Notes under the pieces: generated by a model | Seen by the model: only the letters and a program-made list of their open reading frames with translations | What the model was told of the DNA's origin: nothing | Databases searched by the model: none | Assembly (NCBI GenBank): GCA_001874305.1 | Contig: MPCU01000002.1 | Span: 599,900-663,899, forward strand | DNA length: 64,000 nucleotides | From: Bacteriovorax sp. MedPE-SWde | Lineage (GTDB): Bacteria > Bdellovibrionota > Bacteriovoracia > Bacteriovoracales > Bacteriovoracaceae | Reading direction: 5' to 3' | Shown: piece by piece, positions 1 through 8,857 of the stretch | Position numbering within the stretch: position 1 is the first letter of the stretch | How the letters are laid out: each line of letters opens with the position of its first letter | Translations under genes and position numbers: made by a program

Positions 1-138
1 TGCAATGAGATCATAACCATAATTCCAATTGAGATTACTAAGAAGAAAACAGAGTGCTAACATTCCAAATGAAATGAGCATTCCTCCAGGGTAAATAGGT
101 CGACTTAAATAATTTTTTACAAAGACTTTCTTTTCCAT
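1..138 (-). CDS. 5' fragment of a membrane protein, cut by window edge
   Basis: An open frame starts at an ATG (complement of 136-138) and runs 46 codons off the left edge. The visible N-terminus is a short charged stretch (MEKKVF) followed by a hydrophobic segment from about residue 20 to 35 (ISFGMLALCFLLS), so it looks like a membrane protein or an uncleaved signal anchor. No Shine-Dalgarno is obvious. The family cannot be recognised from this piece. Confidence 0.5.
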   Translation of the reverse strand, partial: MEKKVFVKNYLSRPIYPGGMLISFGMLALCFLLSNLNWNYGYDLIA

Positions 139-183
139 ACTTACAAAGATGGTACGGATATGATTTATGTCAACCTTTCGGTG

Positions 184-813
184 TTAAAGCGCTAGGCCAA
201 TATTATTAAGCCTCTCTATTATTGAAGGGTTAGAACGATAAATTCTTACAGGCGTCCCCTTCTTAACGAGTTTTAATATTTCATCTATTTCATTGTCATT
301 TACGGCGACACATCCGTTAGTCCAGTCCTTGTATGGATAGATATACTTTTGTAGAACTTCCTCAAGTTCCTTTTCATCATCGATCATCCATCCAAGGTAC
401 TTCATAGCAAACTGCTTTAAGCTTCTATCTATACGCTTAGGAGTTCCGTGAATTTGAATAGCATCTCCTAACTCTTTGACGGAGTATCCATTCTCTTTAC
501 CCCATTTTATGTCGGCCTTATTTGGATAATTAATTAGTAGTGACTTCTTAAAGTTACTCCAATCTTCTGTAACATGCCTAATTACCTTATACTCACCTTC
601 AGGAGTTCTATTGTCTCCACGAAGACGTTTTGGTCCCATACCAAAGAATGGAATATTATGTTTTACACTCAAGCGAATACTATATTCTTTGAATATATTG
701 CCCTTTTCCATTAAGAACATTTGCCTTGATGATTTATAGATAATAATTTCATCAACCTCAGCAAAGACGTTAAAAGACACAAATAGTAGGATTGTTGCGA
801 TTAGTTTTTTCAT
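184..813 (-). CDS. L,D-transpeptidase (YkuD/ErfK family), secreted
   Basis: This 209-residue protein has a signal peptide (MKKLIATILLFVSFNVFA) and a YkuD catalytic domain. The conserved His-Gly is at 122-123 and the catalytic cysteine sits in TNGCVAV at Cys168, the position of the usual SHGC motif. Family members cross-link peptidoglycan stem peptides (3-3 links), attach lipoproteins to them, or act as L,D-carboxypeptidases, in the periplasm. The frame is open 24 codons further upstream, but the ATG at 813 begins a normal signal peptide and is preferred. Which of these reactions it performs is not decidable from the sequence. Confidence 0.85.
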   Translation of the reverse strand: MKKLIATILLFVSFNVFAEVDEIIIYKSSRQMFLMEKGNIFKEYSIRLSVKHNIPFFGMGPKRLRGDNRTPEGEYKVIRHVTEDWSNFKKSLLINYPNKADIKWGKENGYSVKELGDAIQIHGTPKRIDRSLKQFAMKYLGWMIDDEKELEEVLQKYIYPYKDWTNGCVAVNDNEIDEILKLVKKGTPVRIYRSNPSIIERLNNIGLAL

Positions 814-942
814 ATTTTTTATATTGCAAGATGTCCGCCAAACAAACCAACCTAAACAACTGTAATTACAATGCATAGGTGTCAATAGTTTTGACTCTGC
901 TCACTCAATTTACAACCCGCATCATGGAAAAACTACGATAAA

Positions 943-953
943 ACAGATAGAAT
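943..953 (+). promoter_or_regulatory. possible promoter for hutU
   Basis: A TAGAAT hexamer at 948-953 has a weak -35 (TGGAAA, 925-930) at 17-base spacing. It would start transcription near 960, about 26 bases before the hutU ATG. Confidence 0.3.
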
Positions 954-985
954 GCTGCAGATTTACAAGAATAAGGGAAAAATAT

Positions 986-2980
986 ATGACTGATACAGAA
1001 TTTAAGAAGGCGATCCTAGCAGGTATTCCAAGCACTTTACCTGCGAAGAAAGAATATGAAGCGGCCATTAATCATGCTCCAAAAAGAAAAGATATTCTTA
1101 ATGAAAAAGAAAAGAAGCTAGCTCTTAAGAATGCTCTTAGATACTTCCCTGCTAGTTTTCATAGTGAATTAATTCCTGAGTTTAAAGAGGAATTAGAAAC
1201 TTATGGAAGAATCTATATGTATCGCTTTCGTCCAGATTATAAGATACATGCAAGAACAATTGAAGATTATCCCCATAAGTCTAAACAAGCCGCTGCAATT
1301 ATGCTTATGTTATCTAACAACTTAGATTATGCAGTAGCTCAACATCCTCATGAGTTAATTACATATGGTGGAAATGGTGCGGTCTTTTCAAACTGGGCCC
1401 AATACCTACTAACAATGCAGTACCTTGCAACAATGACAGATCAACAAACACTAGCACTATACTCTGGCCATCCTTCAGGATTATTCCCATCCCACAAAGA
1501 TGCACCTCGTGTTGTTGTTACAAATGGTATGATGATTCCAAACTATTCAAAACCAGATGACTGGGAAAAGTTCAATGCTCTTGGAGTCACTCAATATGGT
1601 CAAATGACTGCTGGTTCTTTTATGTATATCGGTCCGCAAGGAATTGTTCATGGAACAACGATCACTGTACTTAATGCTGGTCGAAAGATTTCAAATGGAA
1701 AAACTGATCTAGCTGGAAAGTTATTTATCACAGCAGGCCTTGGAGGAATGAGTGGAGCTCAACCAAAGGCCGCAGTTATAGCAGGCTGTATAGGTATAGT
1801 TGCAGAAATAAATCCAAAGGCGGTAAAGACAAGACATGAACAAGGCTGGGTTGATGAAGTATTTGATAACCTAGACGAACTGGTACCAAGAATTAGAAAG
1901 GCCAAAGAAAATAAAGAAGTTGTCTCAATTGCATTTCAAGGAAATATAGTAAATCTCTGGGAGAGGTTAGTAGAAGAGAATATTTATGTTGAACTAGGCT
2001 CTGATCAAACATCTCTTCACAATCCTTGGGCCGGTGGATACTACCCAGCAGATCTTAGTCTCGAAGAATCAAATGATCTTATGGCAAATAACCCAGACAA
2101 ATTTAAGGAAGAAGTTCAAAAAACATTAAGAAGACATGTTACTGCAATAAATAAACTAGCAGATAACGGAATGTACTTCTTTGATTATGGAAATGCTTTT
2201 CTTCTCGAAGCTTCAAGGGCAGACGCAGATATCATGAAAGAGGACGGTGACTTTAAATATCCTTCTTATGTTCAAGATATAATGGGACCAATGTGCTTTG
2301 ACTATGGATTTGGCCCATTTAGATGGGTATGTACAAGCTCAGATCCTTCAGACTTAGATCTTACAGATCAAATAGCTACTGAAGTATTGGAAGAGTTAAT
2401 GGCCGAATCACCAAAAGAGATTCAACAACAAATGGCAGACAATATTCAATGGATAAAAGGCGCAAAAGAAAATAAATTAGTCGTTGGATCGCAAGCAAGG
2501 ATTCTTTACGCTGATAGCGATGGTCGAACTAAAATTGCTCTTGCATTTAACAAAGCACTAAAAGACGGAAAGCTAAAAGCCCCAGTAGTTTTAGGTAGAG
2601 ATCATCATGACGTTTCAGGAACAGACTCTCCATATAGAGAGACTTCTAATATCTATGATGGTTCAAGCTTTACAGCAGATATGGCGGTACAAAACTTTGT
2701 TGGAGACTCATTTCGAGGTGCCACTTGGGTCTCACTTCACAATGGCGGTGGTGTCGGATGGGGAGAAGTAGTCAACGGTGGATTTGGGATGGTTCTTGAT
2801 GGCTCAGAAGACTGTGACAGAAGAATTAAATCAATGCTCTTTTGGGATGTTAACAATGGTATTAACAGAAGAAGTTGGGCGAGAAATGAAGGTGCGACTT
2901 TTGCAATTAAACGTGCAATGGAATCAGAGCCTTTATTAAAAGTAACAATACCTAATCTTGTAGATGAGGATCTACTCTAA
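986..2980 (+). CDS. hutU: urocanate hydratase
   Basis: This 664-residue protein matches urocanase throughout: an N-terminal helical region, then the glycine-rich NAD-binding core (ITAGLGGMSGAQPKAA) and the active-site segment FGPFRWVCTSSDPSD. It adds water to urocanate to give imidazolone propionate, the second step of histidine degradation, using tightly bound NAD+ as an electrophile. At about 660 residues it belongs to the longer urocanase subgroup; the classical FQGLPARICW motif is replaced by FQGNIVNLWERL. No hutH, hutI or hutG is present in the window, so it is not in a hut operon here. A strong terminator follows directly. Confidence 0.95.
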   Translation: MTDTEFKKAILAGIPSTLPAKKEYEAAINHAPKRKDILNEKEKKLALKNALRYFPASFHSELIPEFKEELETYGRIYMYRFRPDYKIHARTIEDYPHKSKQAAAIMLMLSNNLDYAVAQHPHELITYGGNGAVFSNWAQYLLTMQYLATMTDQQTLALYSGHPSGLFPSHKDAPRVVVTNGMMIPNYSKPDDWEKFNALGVTQYGQMTAGSFMYIGPQGIVHGTTITVLNAGRKISNGKTDLAGKLFITAGLGGMSGAQPKAAVIAGCIGIVAEINPKAVKTRHEQGWVDEVFDNLDELVPRIRKAKENKEVVSIAFQGNIVNLWERLVEENIYVELGSDQTSLHNPWAGGYYPADLSLEESNDLMANNPDKFKEEVQKTLRRHVTAINKLADNGMYFFDYGNAFLLEASRADADIMKEDGDFKYPSYVQDIMGPMCFDYGFGPFRWVCTSSDPSDLDLTDQIATEVLEELMAESPKEIQQQMADNIQWIKGAKENKLVVGSQARILYADSDGRTKIALAFNKALKDGKLKAPVVLGRDHHDVSGTDSPYRETSNIYDGSSFTADMAVQNFVGDSFRGATWVSLHNGGGVGWGEVVNGGFGMVLDGSEDCDRRIKSMLFWDVNNGINRRSWARNEGATFAIKRAMESEPLLKVTIPNLVDEDLL

Positions 2981-2986
2981 TTATAT

Positions 2987-3010
2987 GGGGAGCACTTGCT
3001 CCCCTTTTTT
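2987..3010 (+). terminator. rho-independent terminator of hutU
   Basis: GGGGAGCA pairs with TGCTCCCC around a 2-base centre (in practice a 7-bp stem and 4-base loop) and is followed by six Ts. The tail overlaps the stop codon of the convergent gene at 3009. Confidence 0.9.
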
Positions 3011-3938
3011 ATACCTTATAAACAATATCTAAATTTAGACGATTTCCATCACAGATAATTTTTCCAACTCTAGTAACTCTTCTCTTTCCATCTTCACATT
3101 TTTCTTGAAAGATAACATAGTCAAAAGCACTAGATATTGCATAACGAATGTCTTCTATTGTTCCAGTAAAGTCTGAACTTAAGGCCTTTAGCTCTAATCT
3201 TCTTAGTGCATCAAATACATTTTCTGCACCAATAAGCGCCATCCCACTATGACCTTCATGAAGAAGACTTAGAAATGGCATCGTTTCTGGTCCTTGAATA
3301 TCATTGAGAATAACATAATCTGCACGCATACTTCTTGCGGCATCGACTAGCTCTATAAGTTCCTCGGCCTTATTATTCTCAGTTTGTAGTCTTGCAACTC
3401 TCTTTCTATTTGTAACCAAGTTTGCCATTTTCTCAATTGTAACAACACGTTGTTCTTTATCGATCGTATCAACAAGCATATTCAGTAGTGTCGTTTTACC
3501 TGAACCAACAGGACCAGCAACAAGAAAACTTTTACTATCTTTAAGTAAGTCTTCTATTAGCTTCTTCCCACTTTCTTCAATTGCCCCAAACTTTAAATAT
3601 TCGCTCCATCCAAAGCTTTGGTTAGGAATTTTTGTAAGATTAAGGATTGGTCCCTTTATAGATAGCGGGGGAAGAACAACCATAATATTAGTAGTTTCAT
3701 CAACTACAAAGTTCATAGAATATTGACCTTCTTTTAATTTTCTACCAGAGTATTCAATAAGCTTATTAATCGTTTGAACTATCTCTTCATCTGAAGAGAA
3801 AACTCTCCCCTTACAATTATGTATCTTTCCCGATTCTTCGTAATAGATATCATCAATAGAATCGACAATAATCTCTGAAACACTCGACTTAGAGTACAAC
3901 TCCCATAATGGTCCAAAAGCATCTTTAATTTCTTTCAT
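3009..3938 (-). CDS. CpaF/VirB11-like secretion ATPase, orphan and divergent
   Basis: This 309-residue protein has the PilT/VirB11/CpaF layout: an N-terminal domain of about 120 residues and a RecA-like core. Walker A is intact (GPVGSGKTT). Other catalytic boxes are altered: the Asp box reads TIEK instead of TIED, the Walker B GE(V/I)RG reads NDIQG, and the His box THAN reads IGAEN. The frame NDIQGPETMPFLSLLHEGHSG still aligns with the CpaF consensus. No pilin, TadB/C or secretin gene lies near. A good Shine-Dalgarno (AAGGAG) precedes the ATG. It lies 85 bases downstream of a LuxR-type gene on the same strand. It may be a regulatory or pseudo-ATPase; I infer weak or altered ATP turnover. Confidence 0.8.
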   Translation of the reverse strand: MKEIKDAFGPLWELYSKSSVSEIIVDSIDDIYYEESGKIHNCKGRVFSSDEEIVQTINKLIEYSGRKLKEGQYSMNFVVDETTNIMVVLPPLSIKGPILNLTKIPNQSFGWSEYLKFGAIEESGKKLIEDLLKDSKSFLVAGPVGSGKTTLLNMLVDTIDKEQRVVTIEKMANLVTNRKRVARLQTENNKAEELIELVDAARSMRADYVILNDIQGPETMPFLSLLHEGHSGMALIGAENVFDALRRLELKALSSDFTGTIEDIRYAISSAFDYVIFQEKCEDGKRRVTRVGKIICDGNRLNLDIVYKV

Positions 3939-3994
3939 AGTATCTCCTTATGTATGTGTTAAATACATTATCGATATTTCTGAATTTATTAGTA

Positions 3995-4010
3995 CTAGGG
4001 CCATCCCTAG
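3995..4010. other. intercistronic hairpin
   Basis: CTAGGG and CCCTAG form a 6-bp perfect stem with a 4-base loop, extendable by two pairs past a bulge. It sits between the LuxR-type gene and the CpaF-like gene. No T-run follows on the transcribed strand, so it is more likely an RNA-processing or regulatory element than a terminator. Confidence 0.4.
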
Positions 4011-4023
4011 GTATTAGGCTAAG

Positions 4024-4410
4024 CTACTGAATCCATTGAAGATCAATGGCATTTTTTACGGCCTCTGTTCTATTTGAAGACTCTGTCTTCTTTAGAATTG
4101 AGCTTAAATGATATTCTATTGTTTTAGTTGAAATCCTAAGTGCACTTGCTATTTCTTTATTGGTAAAACCTTGTGAAACATGGCCTAAGATTTCAGTCTC
4201 TCTCTTTGTTAAAGGAGAATCACTATGCATGCTATTCTCTTCATCAGCATCAAGAATGATACTATTAAGAGCAGCTATTTTATCCGAAAAACTTAGAAGA
4301 ATATTCTTAGCAACTTTATTACTAGATGGAATTGTAAGCTCATAATCTCTGCAAAGATCTGACAAGCTTTGAATCTCCTCCTGAATTTCACTTCTTAATT
4401 TTTCATTCAC
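4024..4410 (-). CDS. LuxR-type helix-turn-helix regulator without receiver domain
   Basis: The C-terminal 62 residues are a clear LuxR/GerE helix-turn-helix (LTKRETEILGHVSQGFTNKE, then the recognition helix region TKTIEYHLSSIL). The N-terminal 65 residues are helical and contain no receiver or autoinducer domain. At 128 residues it is a small DNA-binding regulator whose input is unknown. The start codon is GTG with no Shine-Dalgarno; a TATAAT (complement of 4417-4422) lies so close that the transcript could be nearly leaderless. The CpaF-like gene follows on the same strand. Confidence 0.8.
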   Translation of the reverse strand: MNEKLRSEIQEEIQSLSDLCRDYELTIPSSNKVAKNILLSFSDKIAALNSIILDADEENSMHSDSPLTKRETEILGHVSQGFTNKEIASALRISTKTIEYHLSSILKKTESSNRTEAVKNAIDLQWIQ

Positions 4411-4452
4411 TAAGAAATTATAAACAGGTCAATTCAGGAAGAGAAGTTCTAT

Positions 4453-5694
4453 TTAGATTAAATCTTTTAGCTGTTCAACATAGATACTACGCTTCATACC
4501 AACAAGAATATAGTCGAAACCATAATCCTGATATTTTTCGAGTAGTGAAATTTGTAATGGACGTTTCTCGTCAGAGATTAGACCAGTTTTTACTGCTTGC
4601 TGTCTAAAGTCTTCAGCGACCTCATTCATTCTCTTTCGAGAGTAATTAAGAGCACAATCATAGAGCTCATAAAATGGTTCACTATCTTTTGCAGAGAGAT
4701 CCCCTCCCCAAATTTTAGCGACAAGAGGAAAGAAGTGTCCCATAAAAACCTGCTGAACAGCGTCCTCACTTGGTAGTCCGTTCCAGATTCCTATGAATTG
4801 CTTAATTAAAGGCAGCTCTCTTATATTTTCTTCGGGGTCTTCTTCTTGAACTTTCTCGTTAAGAAGCTCTAAACATGTCTCAAGTAATGACTCTCCTTTT
4901 TCATCTGAAATGAATTCCATGAGTTCACTATAAGATGCTAGGCGAATAAGATCCTCTCCTTTAAAAGCATTTAATGGTCTATTAACCATCGTTTTTAAAT
5001 TCATGGCCTTGGCCTTATCTAATAAAGAAAAACCGCTATAGTGCTTTTCCAAAGCATCAATTTCAATCAAATTAAAAGGGAATTGAATCCACTTAAAGTT
5101 ATGATCTTTGCTAATTTTCTCTGCACAAGCATAGACTTTATCAATATCAGTAACCTTTGCATTATCTGTGGCGAGAACGAAGTTATTAGAGCTAACACCA
5201 TAGGATTTAATTAAACCTTCACTTACGAGATCTTCTAGACAAGCAAATGCCTTAGAAATTCGTTTGTAGTATTCCTCCTGCGTAGCTCCTTCCTCGTAGA
5301 AGTAATACTCGGGATTATGTAATAGGTATGAATCAAGGGCATCAACCTGAAGTCTCTCCAAGGAAAGACCAATTTGATTCCTTATAAAGTCAGGATGAAT
5401 TGAATGCCATAAGCTCTCATTAACTTTTACAAGATCTTCAACAGCTTTACCTTCATTATTTAATTCTTCTATCACTTGCAGGTTTCCACCTTGGATATAT
5501 CCGACCTTCGATACCAAAAGGGGTTTATTTTGAGACTTCTTAAGTACTTCACCTATTAATTTTTCACTATCACCATTTGTATAGTTAGCTGATGTATCAA
5601 TTAAAGAGATTCCTAAATCTACAGCTTTCTCTAAAGCTTCGCGGTGCTCATCTGAAGTTACACTAACTCTATATCCACCAAATCCAATTGCCAT
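4453..5694 (-). CDS. aldo/keto reductase family protein
   Basis: This 413-residue protein opens with the AKR beta-strand (AIGFGGYRVS) and shows the catalytic tetrad: Asp and Tyr in DTSANY, Lys in SKVGY, His in YLLHNPEYY. The family uses NADPH to reduce or oxidise carbonyl and sugar substrates. It is longer than a typical AKR (about 320 residues) because of an acidic insertion around 280-300 and a C-terminal helical part, as in L-galactose-dehydrogenase-like AKRs. A strong Shine-Dalgarno (TTAGGAGACATC) supports the ATG. It lies 8 bases behind the GH3-family gene, so the two are almost certainly co-transcribed. Confidence 0.85.
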   Translation of the reverse strand: MAIGFGGYRVSVTSDEHREALEKAVDLGISLIDTSANYTNGDSEKLIGEVLKKSQNKPLLVSKVGYIQGGNLQVIEELNNEGKAVEDLVKVNESLWHSIHPDFIRNQIGLSLERLQVDALDSYLLHNPEYYFYEEGATQEEYYKRISKAFACLEDLVSEGLIKSYGVSSNNFVLATDNAKVTDIDKVYACAEKISKDHNFKWIQFPFNLIEIDALEKHYSGFSLLDKAKAMNLKTMVNRPLNAFKGEDLIRLASYSELMEFISDEKGESLLETCLELLNEKVQEEDPEENIRELPLIKQFIGIWNGLPSEDAVQQVFMGHFFPLVAKIWGGDLSAKDSEPFYELYDCALNYSRKRMNEVAEDFRQQAVKTGLISDEKRPLQISLLEKYQDYGFDYILVGMKRSIYVEQLKDLI

Positions 5695-5702
5695 GATGTC
5701 TC

Positions 5703-7250
5703 CTAATCCTCTAATTTAAATGTACTTAATTCAATATCAGATTCTCTTAAATAATTAAAGAATTTGTCTGAATCAGTTGCTTCATTATGTACGGTCATGA
5801 ACTTCCCTTGACCAAATTGTTTATTATTTAGAATATACTTGTCTATAGTTCCCCTTGGGACAATGCTAAGCCTTGGTTTCTCTAGCCTAGCATTTGCATC
5901 TCGAGATAGCTTGTAACCACTATTATAAGTCATCAGATCATTATCAAGATCACATAATAAATCGAGAGCAGACTTTGGTGCATTATCTAATTCAAAGCAC
6001 CAGTGATAACCTCTTCCCCCATTTTCATTGAAGTAAGGACACAGTAGAAACATCTCACGCTTTAAGTCATATTTTGCGAATAAATCATCTAGAAACTCAT
6101 GCAACATAGGTAGACTAAGTCTCTCAATCCCCGCCATATTTAATTCTTCTTTTTCTCTTCCAAGAATTTTTATTAAAGGCGGGTTAAGTGAGGTAAACTC
6201 AACAATATCCCCTATTCTATAACACATCAATCCACCGTAGGTTGTCATAAGTATACGGTAAGGTTTTCCAACTTCAATTTCATGAACCCCCAGTCTCACA
6301 GATGAGACCTTTGATCCCACATCTTGAAACTGAAAGAAGCAACTTTCAATATCCAGGTACAACTCTCCAGGTGTAGATGAATACTGATATGCAATCGGAG
6401 ACTCTGTGGCCGAGTACACTTCTAGAATTGGCGTATCCTCACCTAGAAATTTCCTCAATCTCTTCTCATGTGGGCCTACTGCAGCACCAGAAAATATATA
6501 CATTATAAAGTTAGGCCATATATCTCTAATACTCTTTGGATCTTGGCCACGTCTCTTAGCTTCAGCAAATAACTCTTCAAAAACTGGAAGAGCAAATGAT
6601 GGAACACACGAGAATGAGCGAATATCAAGATTGTAAGACTCATTAATCATGGCCGTTAGTTTTTCCTGAATGGTTGGTAGGCTAATAACTTCGACACTAG
6701 GCTTAACAATCTTTTTAGAGAACTTTGGCGCTAATAGAGTCATTATCCCAGTGGCATAGCCAATCGTCAGACCCTTATCACTGCCCTCCGTTATAGGTGT
6801 CGCCGGGCCAACCAAGACATTCTCATCAAGAACATCATATCTTTCATTTATATGGCAAAACTGTAGAATAATATTTGTAGAGAATCTTCTGAAGTTCTTA
6901 ATAAGTTTATCAGTATATGGAATGTACTTACTTTTCTTAGTCGAGCCAGATGTCTTTGCTAAGTACTTTAGACAACCGGGTTGGATAGTATTTTCTCTAT
7001 TATTACTTTTTAGATCTTCAATTAAATCGTTATAATCAAGGTCTGTCGTTATTGGTACAAGTTGATTAAAGTCTTGGATATTATCAACCTTACTTAGATC
7101 AAAAAACCTTCCGAGGTCGGTTTCACTAAAGTGCCCGAGGATCTCTCTAAGAACTTTCTCTTGTACAACTTCAGGACGCAGAGATAATTTGAGAATTCGC
7201 TTTTGCTGTCTGCTTGATAGCCACTTAATTAGAAAGTGAGGGGGTCTCAT
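5703..7250 (-). CDS. GH3-family acyl-adenylating enzyme
   Basis: This 515-residue protein matches the GH3 (auxin-responsive promoter) family. The ATP/phosphate-binding loop is YLAKTSGSTKKSKYIP near residue 100 and the adenylate motif is VYSATESPIAYQY near 280. Plant GH3 enzymes adenylate jasmonate or auxin and conjugate them to amino acids; bacterial members are widespread but little studied, and their acid and amine substrates are unknown. It heads a two-gene operon with an aldo/keto reductase, suggesting a small pathway in which a carboxylate is activated and a carbonyl intermediate reduced. A Shine-Dalgarno AAAGGAAAA precedes the ATG. Confidence 0.85.
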   Translation of the reverse strand: MRPPHFLIKWLSSRQQKRILKLSLRPEVVQEKVLREILGHFSETDLGRFFDLSKVDNIQDFNQLVPITTDLDYNDLIEDLKSNNRENTIQPGCLKYLAKTSGSTKKSKYIPYTDKLIKNFRRFSTNIILQFCHINERYDVLDENVLVGPATPITEGSDKGLTIGYATGIMTLLAPKFSKKIVKPSVEVISLPTIQEKLTAMINESYNLDIRSFSCVPSFALPVFEELFAEAKRRGQDPKSIRDIWPNFIMYIFSGAAVGPHEKRLRKFLGEDTPILEVYSATESPIAYQYSSTPGELYLDIESCFFQFQDVGSKVSSVRLGVHEIEVGKPYRILMTTYGGLMCYRIGDIVEFTSLNPPLIKILGREKEELNMAGIERLSLPMLHEFLDDLFAKYDLKREMFLLCPYFNENGGRGYHWCFELDNAPKSALDLLCDLDNDLMTYNSGYKLSRDANARLEKPRLSIVPRGTIDKYILNNKQFGQGKFMTVHNEATDSDKFFNYLRESDIELSTFKLED

Positions 7251-7313
7251 AATTTTCCTTTATTAGTTTAGGACTATATCGGAAAAGAAAGGAGTTCTCA
7301 TGAATACCCGACC

Positions 7314-8060
7314 TTAAAGCTCAGAATACTTTCTTATAATTTCTTTAATTTTACCAGACTTCTTCATACTCTTGAGGCCCTTTTCAATTTTGAGTTGAAG
7401 TTTATGATTAAAATTTCTCGAAAACGCCAAGTTTATCTTATATGTCTTAAGAACATCCTTAATAGTACTAAAGGCAAATCTATCAAAATTTAGCCCCATA
7501 GACTTTAAGTGATACTTAACTCTTATTTCCATTTCCGGAAATGCCAGTCCACGGTCTTTTTGAATAGCACTGATAGCTGCTTCATGATTGGCAACTCTAA
7601 TGGTTTTAATTCGACCACTTTTAATATATTGATCAAGCTCTGGATACTCAAAACCAGTTATAAGAACAATCCTCTTATTAAATAAGTCACTAACCTTACT
7701 GAATTTATGCTTCTTCTTAGTCAAAAAGACATGATTTACCTCAAAAAGACCCTCTTGAGATATGTTCCATGATTGAGGCCCAGTCCATGAGTCACTTCCG
7801 TAAGTAATCCATGATTGCTGCCTCTTTAATTCCTTAATGTATCTTTTAAACGGCAAAGTATGAGTCACGAGATTATACTTCTCAAGACCCTGAAAGACTT
7901 CATTCATAATATCTGTAATGATTCCTCTATGGTTTTTACCATTTTCTTCTATTTGGAAAGGGGCAGCTGTACTTCCTATAACAAAATAGTTAACATTTTC
8001 TGCTTTAACCCCTATCATTACGCAAAATAATATAAATATAGGGAATAGTTTCTTAATCAT
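7314..8060 (-). CDS. periplasmic solute-binding protein (family 3-like)
   Basis: This 248-residue protein has a signal peptide (MIKKLFPIFILFCVMIGVKA) followed by a periplasmic binding fold of the SBP_bac_3 type, including a ligand-loop segment GIITDIMNEVF and the second-lobe pattern KRIVLITGFEYPEL. No ABC permease or ATPase is adjacent. Such solitary binding proteins often act as sensors or remain of unknown ligand. The frame is open five codons further to a TTG, but the ATG at 8060 gives the natural signal peptide. It lies 63 bases ahead of the GH3 gene on the same strand. Confidence 0.75.
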   Translation of the reverse strand: MIKKLFPIFILFCVMIGVKAENVNYFVIGSTAAPFQIEENGKNHRGIITDIMNEVFQGLEKYNLVTHTLPFKRYIKELKRQQSWITYGSDSWTGPQSWNISQEGLFEVNHVFLTKKKHKFSKVSDLFNKRIVLITGFEYPELDQYIKSGRIKTIRVANHEAAISAIQKDRGLAFPEMEIRVKYHLKSMGLNFDRFAFSTIKDVLKTYKINLAFSRNFNHKLQLKIEKGLKSMKKSGKIKEIIRKYSEL

Positions 8061-8107
8061 TAAGAAATTATACAATAATATTTACTGCCACGAAAGAAAT
8101 AAAGGAT

Positions 8108-8135
8108 TTGCCCTATTAACCGACAAGACTATTAT
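8108..8135 (+). promoter_or_regulatory. probable sigma70-type promoter
   Basis: TTGCCC (8108-8113) and TATTAT (8130-8135) are spaced 16 bases apart, immediately ahead of the gene starting at 8148, whose Shine-Dalgarno is GGAG. Confidence 0.45.
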
Positions 8136-8147
8136 GATGGAGACTTT

Positions 8148-8423
8148 ATGAAGAGGTTCGGTATGATCCTTAGCTACTGTAATAGTAGTGGTCGCGGCAT
8201 AATAGAAGATGGCAAAGGGAAGAAGTATTCTTTTTCGAAGAGATTTACGAAGAAGACCCCTATTTCAAAGAATACACCTGTAGAATTTGAGCTACAGATC
8301 GAAGACTCCAAAAAGACACAAGTGGCAAAACTACAAGTTCCAAGAACATCTTACAAAAGAGATACTTTTTTAAGAATGTTTGAGCTAGAAAAGAATCAAC
8401 TTGAATTACCTTTTGTTGGCTAA
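8148..8423 (+). CDS. small basic protein, possibly cold-shock/OB-fold-like
   Basis: This 91-residue protein is not confidently recognised. Its first 65 residues echo a cold-shock/OB fold: a strand followed by GRGIIEDGKGKKYSFSK, then PVEFEL and a final strand AKLQVP, at the spacing of CspA-type proteins but without the RNP1/RNP2 aromatic residues. It is rich in lysine. The C-terminal 25 residues form a helix ending in a hydrophobic tail. It starts a two-gene set with the acidic protein 21 bases downstream. Nucleic-acid binding is a guess. Confidence 0.6.
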   Translation: MKRFGMILSYCNSSGRGIIEDGKGKKYSFSKRFTKKTPISKNTPVEFELQIEDSKKTQVAKLQVPRTSYKRDTFLRMFELEKNQLELPFVG

Positions 8424-8444
8424 ATAAAAATCCGGAGAAATAAA

Positions 8445-8846
8445 ATGGAAGAGCACCCACTATTTGCAGCGTTAAATGCAGAAAAGAATCCACTTTTAAA
8501 AAAGAAAAAGAATGATCTTCTTAAAATGTGTAAAGAAAGAGATATCCCAGGTGAGTATGACGACGATATTGAAGATTTAGCATTTCTCGTTCATCGCTAT
8601 GACATTAATGCTGAGATGACAGCAGGTGAAATTGAAGAAGCATTTACAAAGCTAGGAATTAATCCTGGAGAAAATAAGAATAATAACCTTTTAATTCTTG
8701 TGACATATGAGCTTGCTCTTGTTGATCTTATCGATGCTGACGAAGATGAAATCACAGAACTATGTCAAGAATACAAGATCTCTAAAGACGGTAAAGAGTT
8801 AGAAGCTCTTGTTGTAGAACTTGCAGTATCTATGGTTAACCAATAA
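8445..8846 (+). CDS. hypothetical acidic protein
   Basis: This 133-residue protein is not recognised. It is helical and acidic, with a lysine patch near residue 20 and no signal peptide or membrane segment, so it is probably cytoplasmic. The residues 30-75 and 90-130 look like two similar acidic helical units (IPGEYDDDIEDLAFLV and DLIDADEDEITELCQEY), hinting at an internal duplication. The start has a good Shine-Dalgarno (CGGAGAAATAAA). It follows the small basic gene by 21 bases and the two may act together. Confidence 0.65.
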   Translation: MEEHPLFAALNAEKNPLLKKKKNDLLKMCKERDIPGEYDDDIEDLAFLVHRYDINAEMTAGEIEEAFTKLGINPGENKNNNLLILVTYELALVDLIDADEDEITELCQEYKISKDGKELEALVVELAVSMVNQ

Positions 8847-8857
8847 AAAACTATTAA

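Noticed and set aside
986..2980. Histidine utilisation operon
   Set aside because: hutU is single, with a terminator directly after it and no hutH, hutI or hutG near.
3009..3938. Part of a Tad pilus locus
   Set aside because: No other pilus or secretion gene lies nearby and the catalytic motifs are altered.
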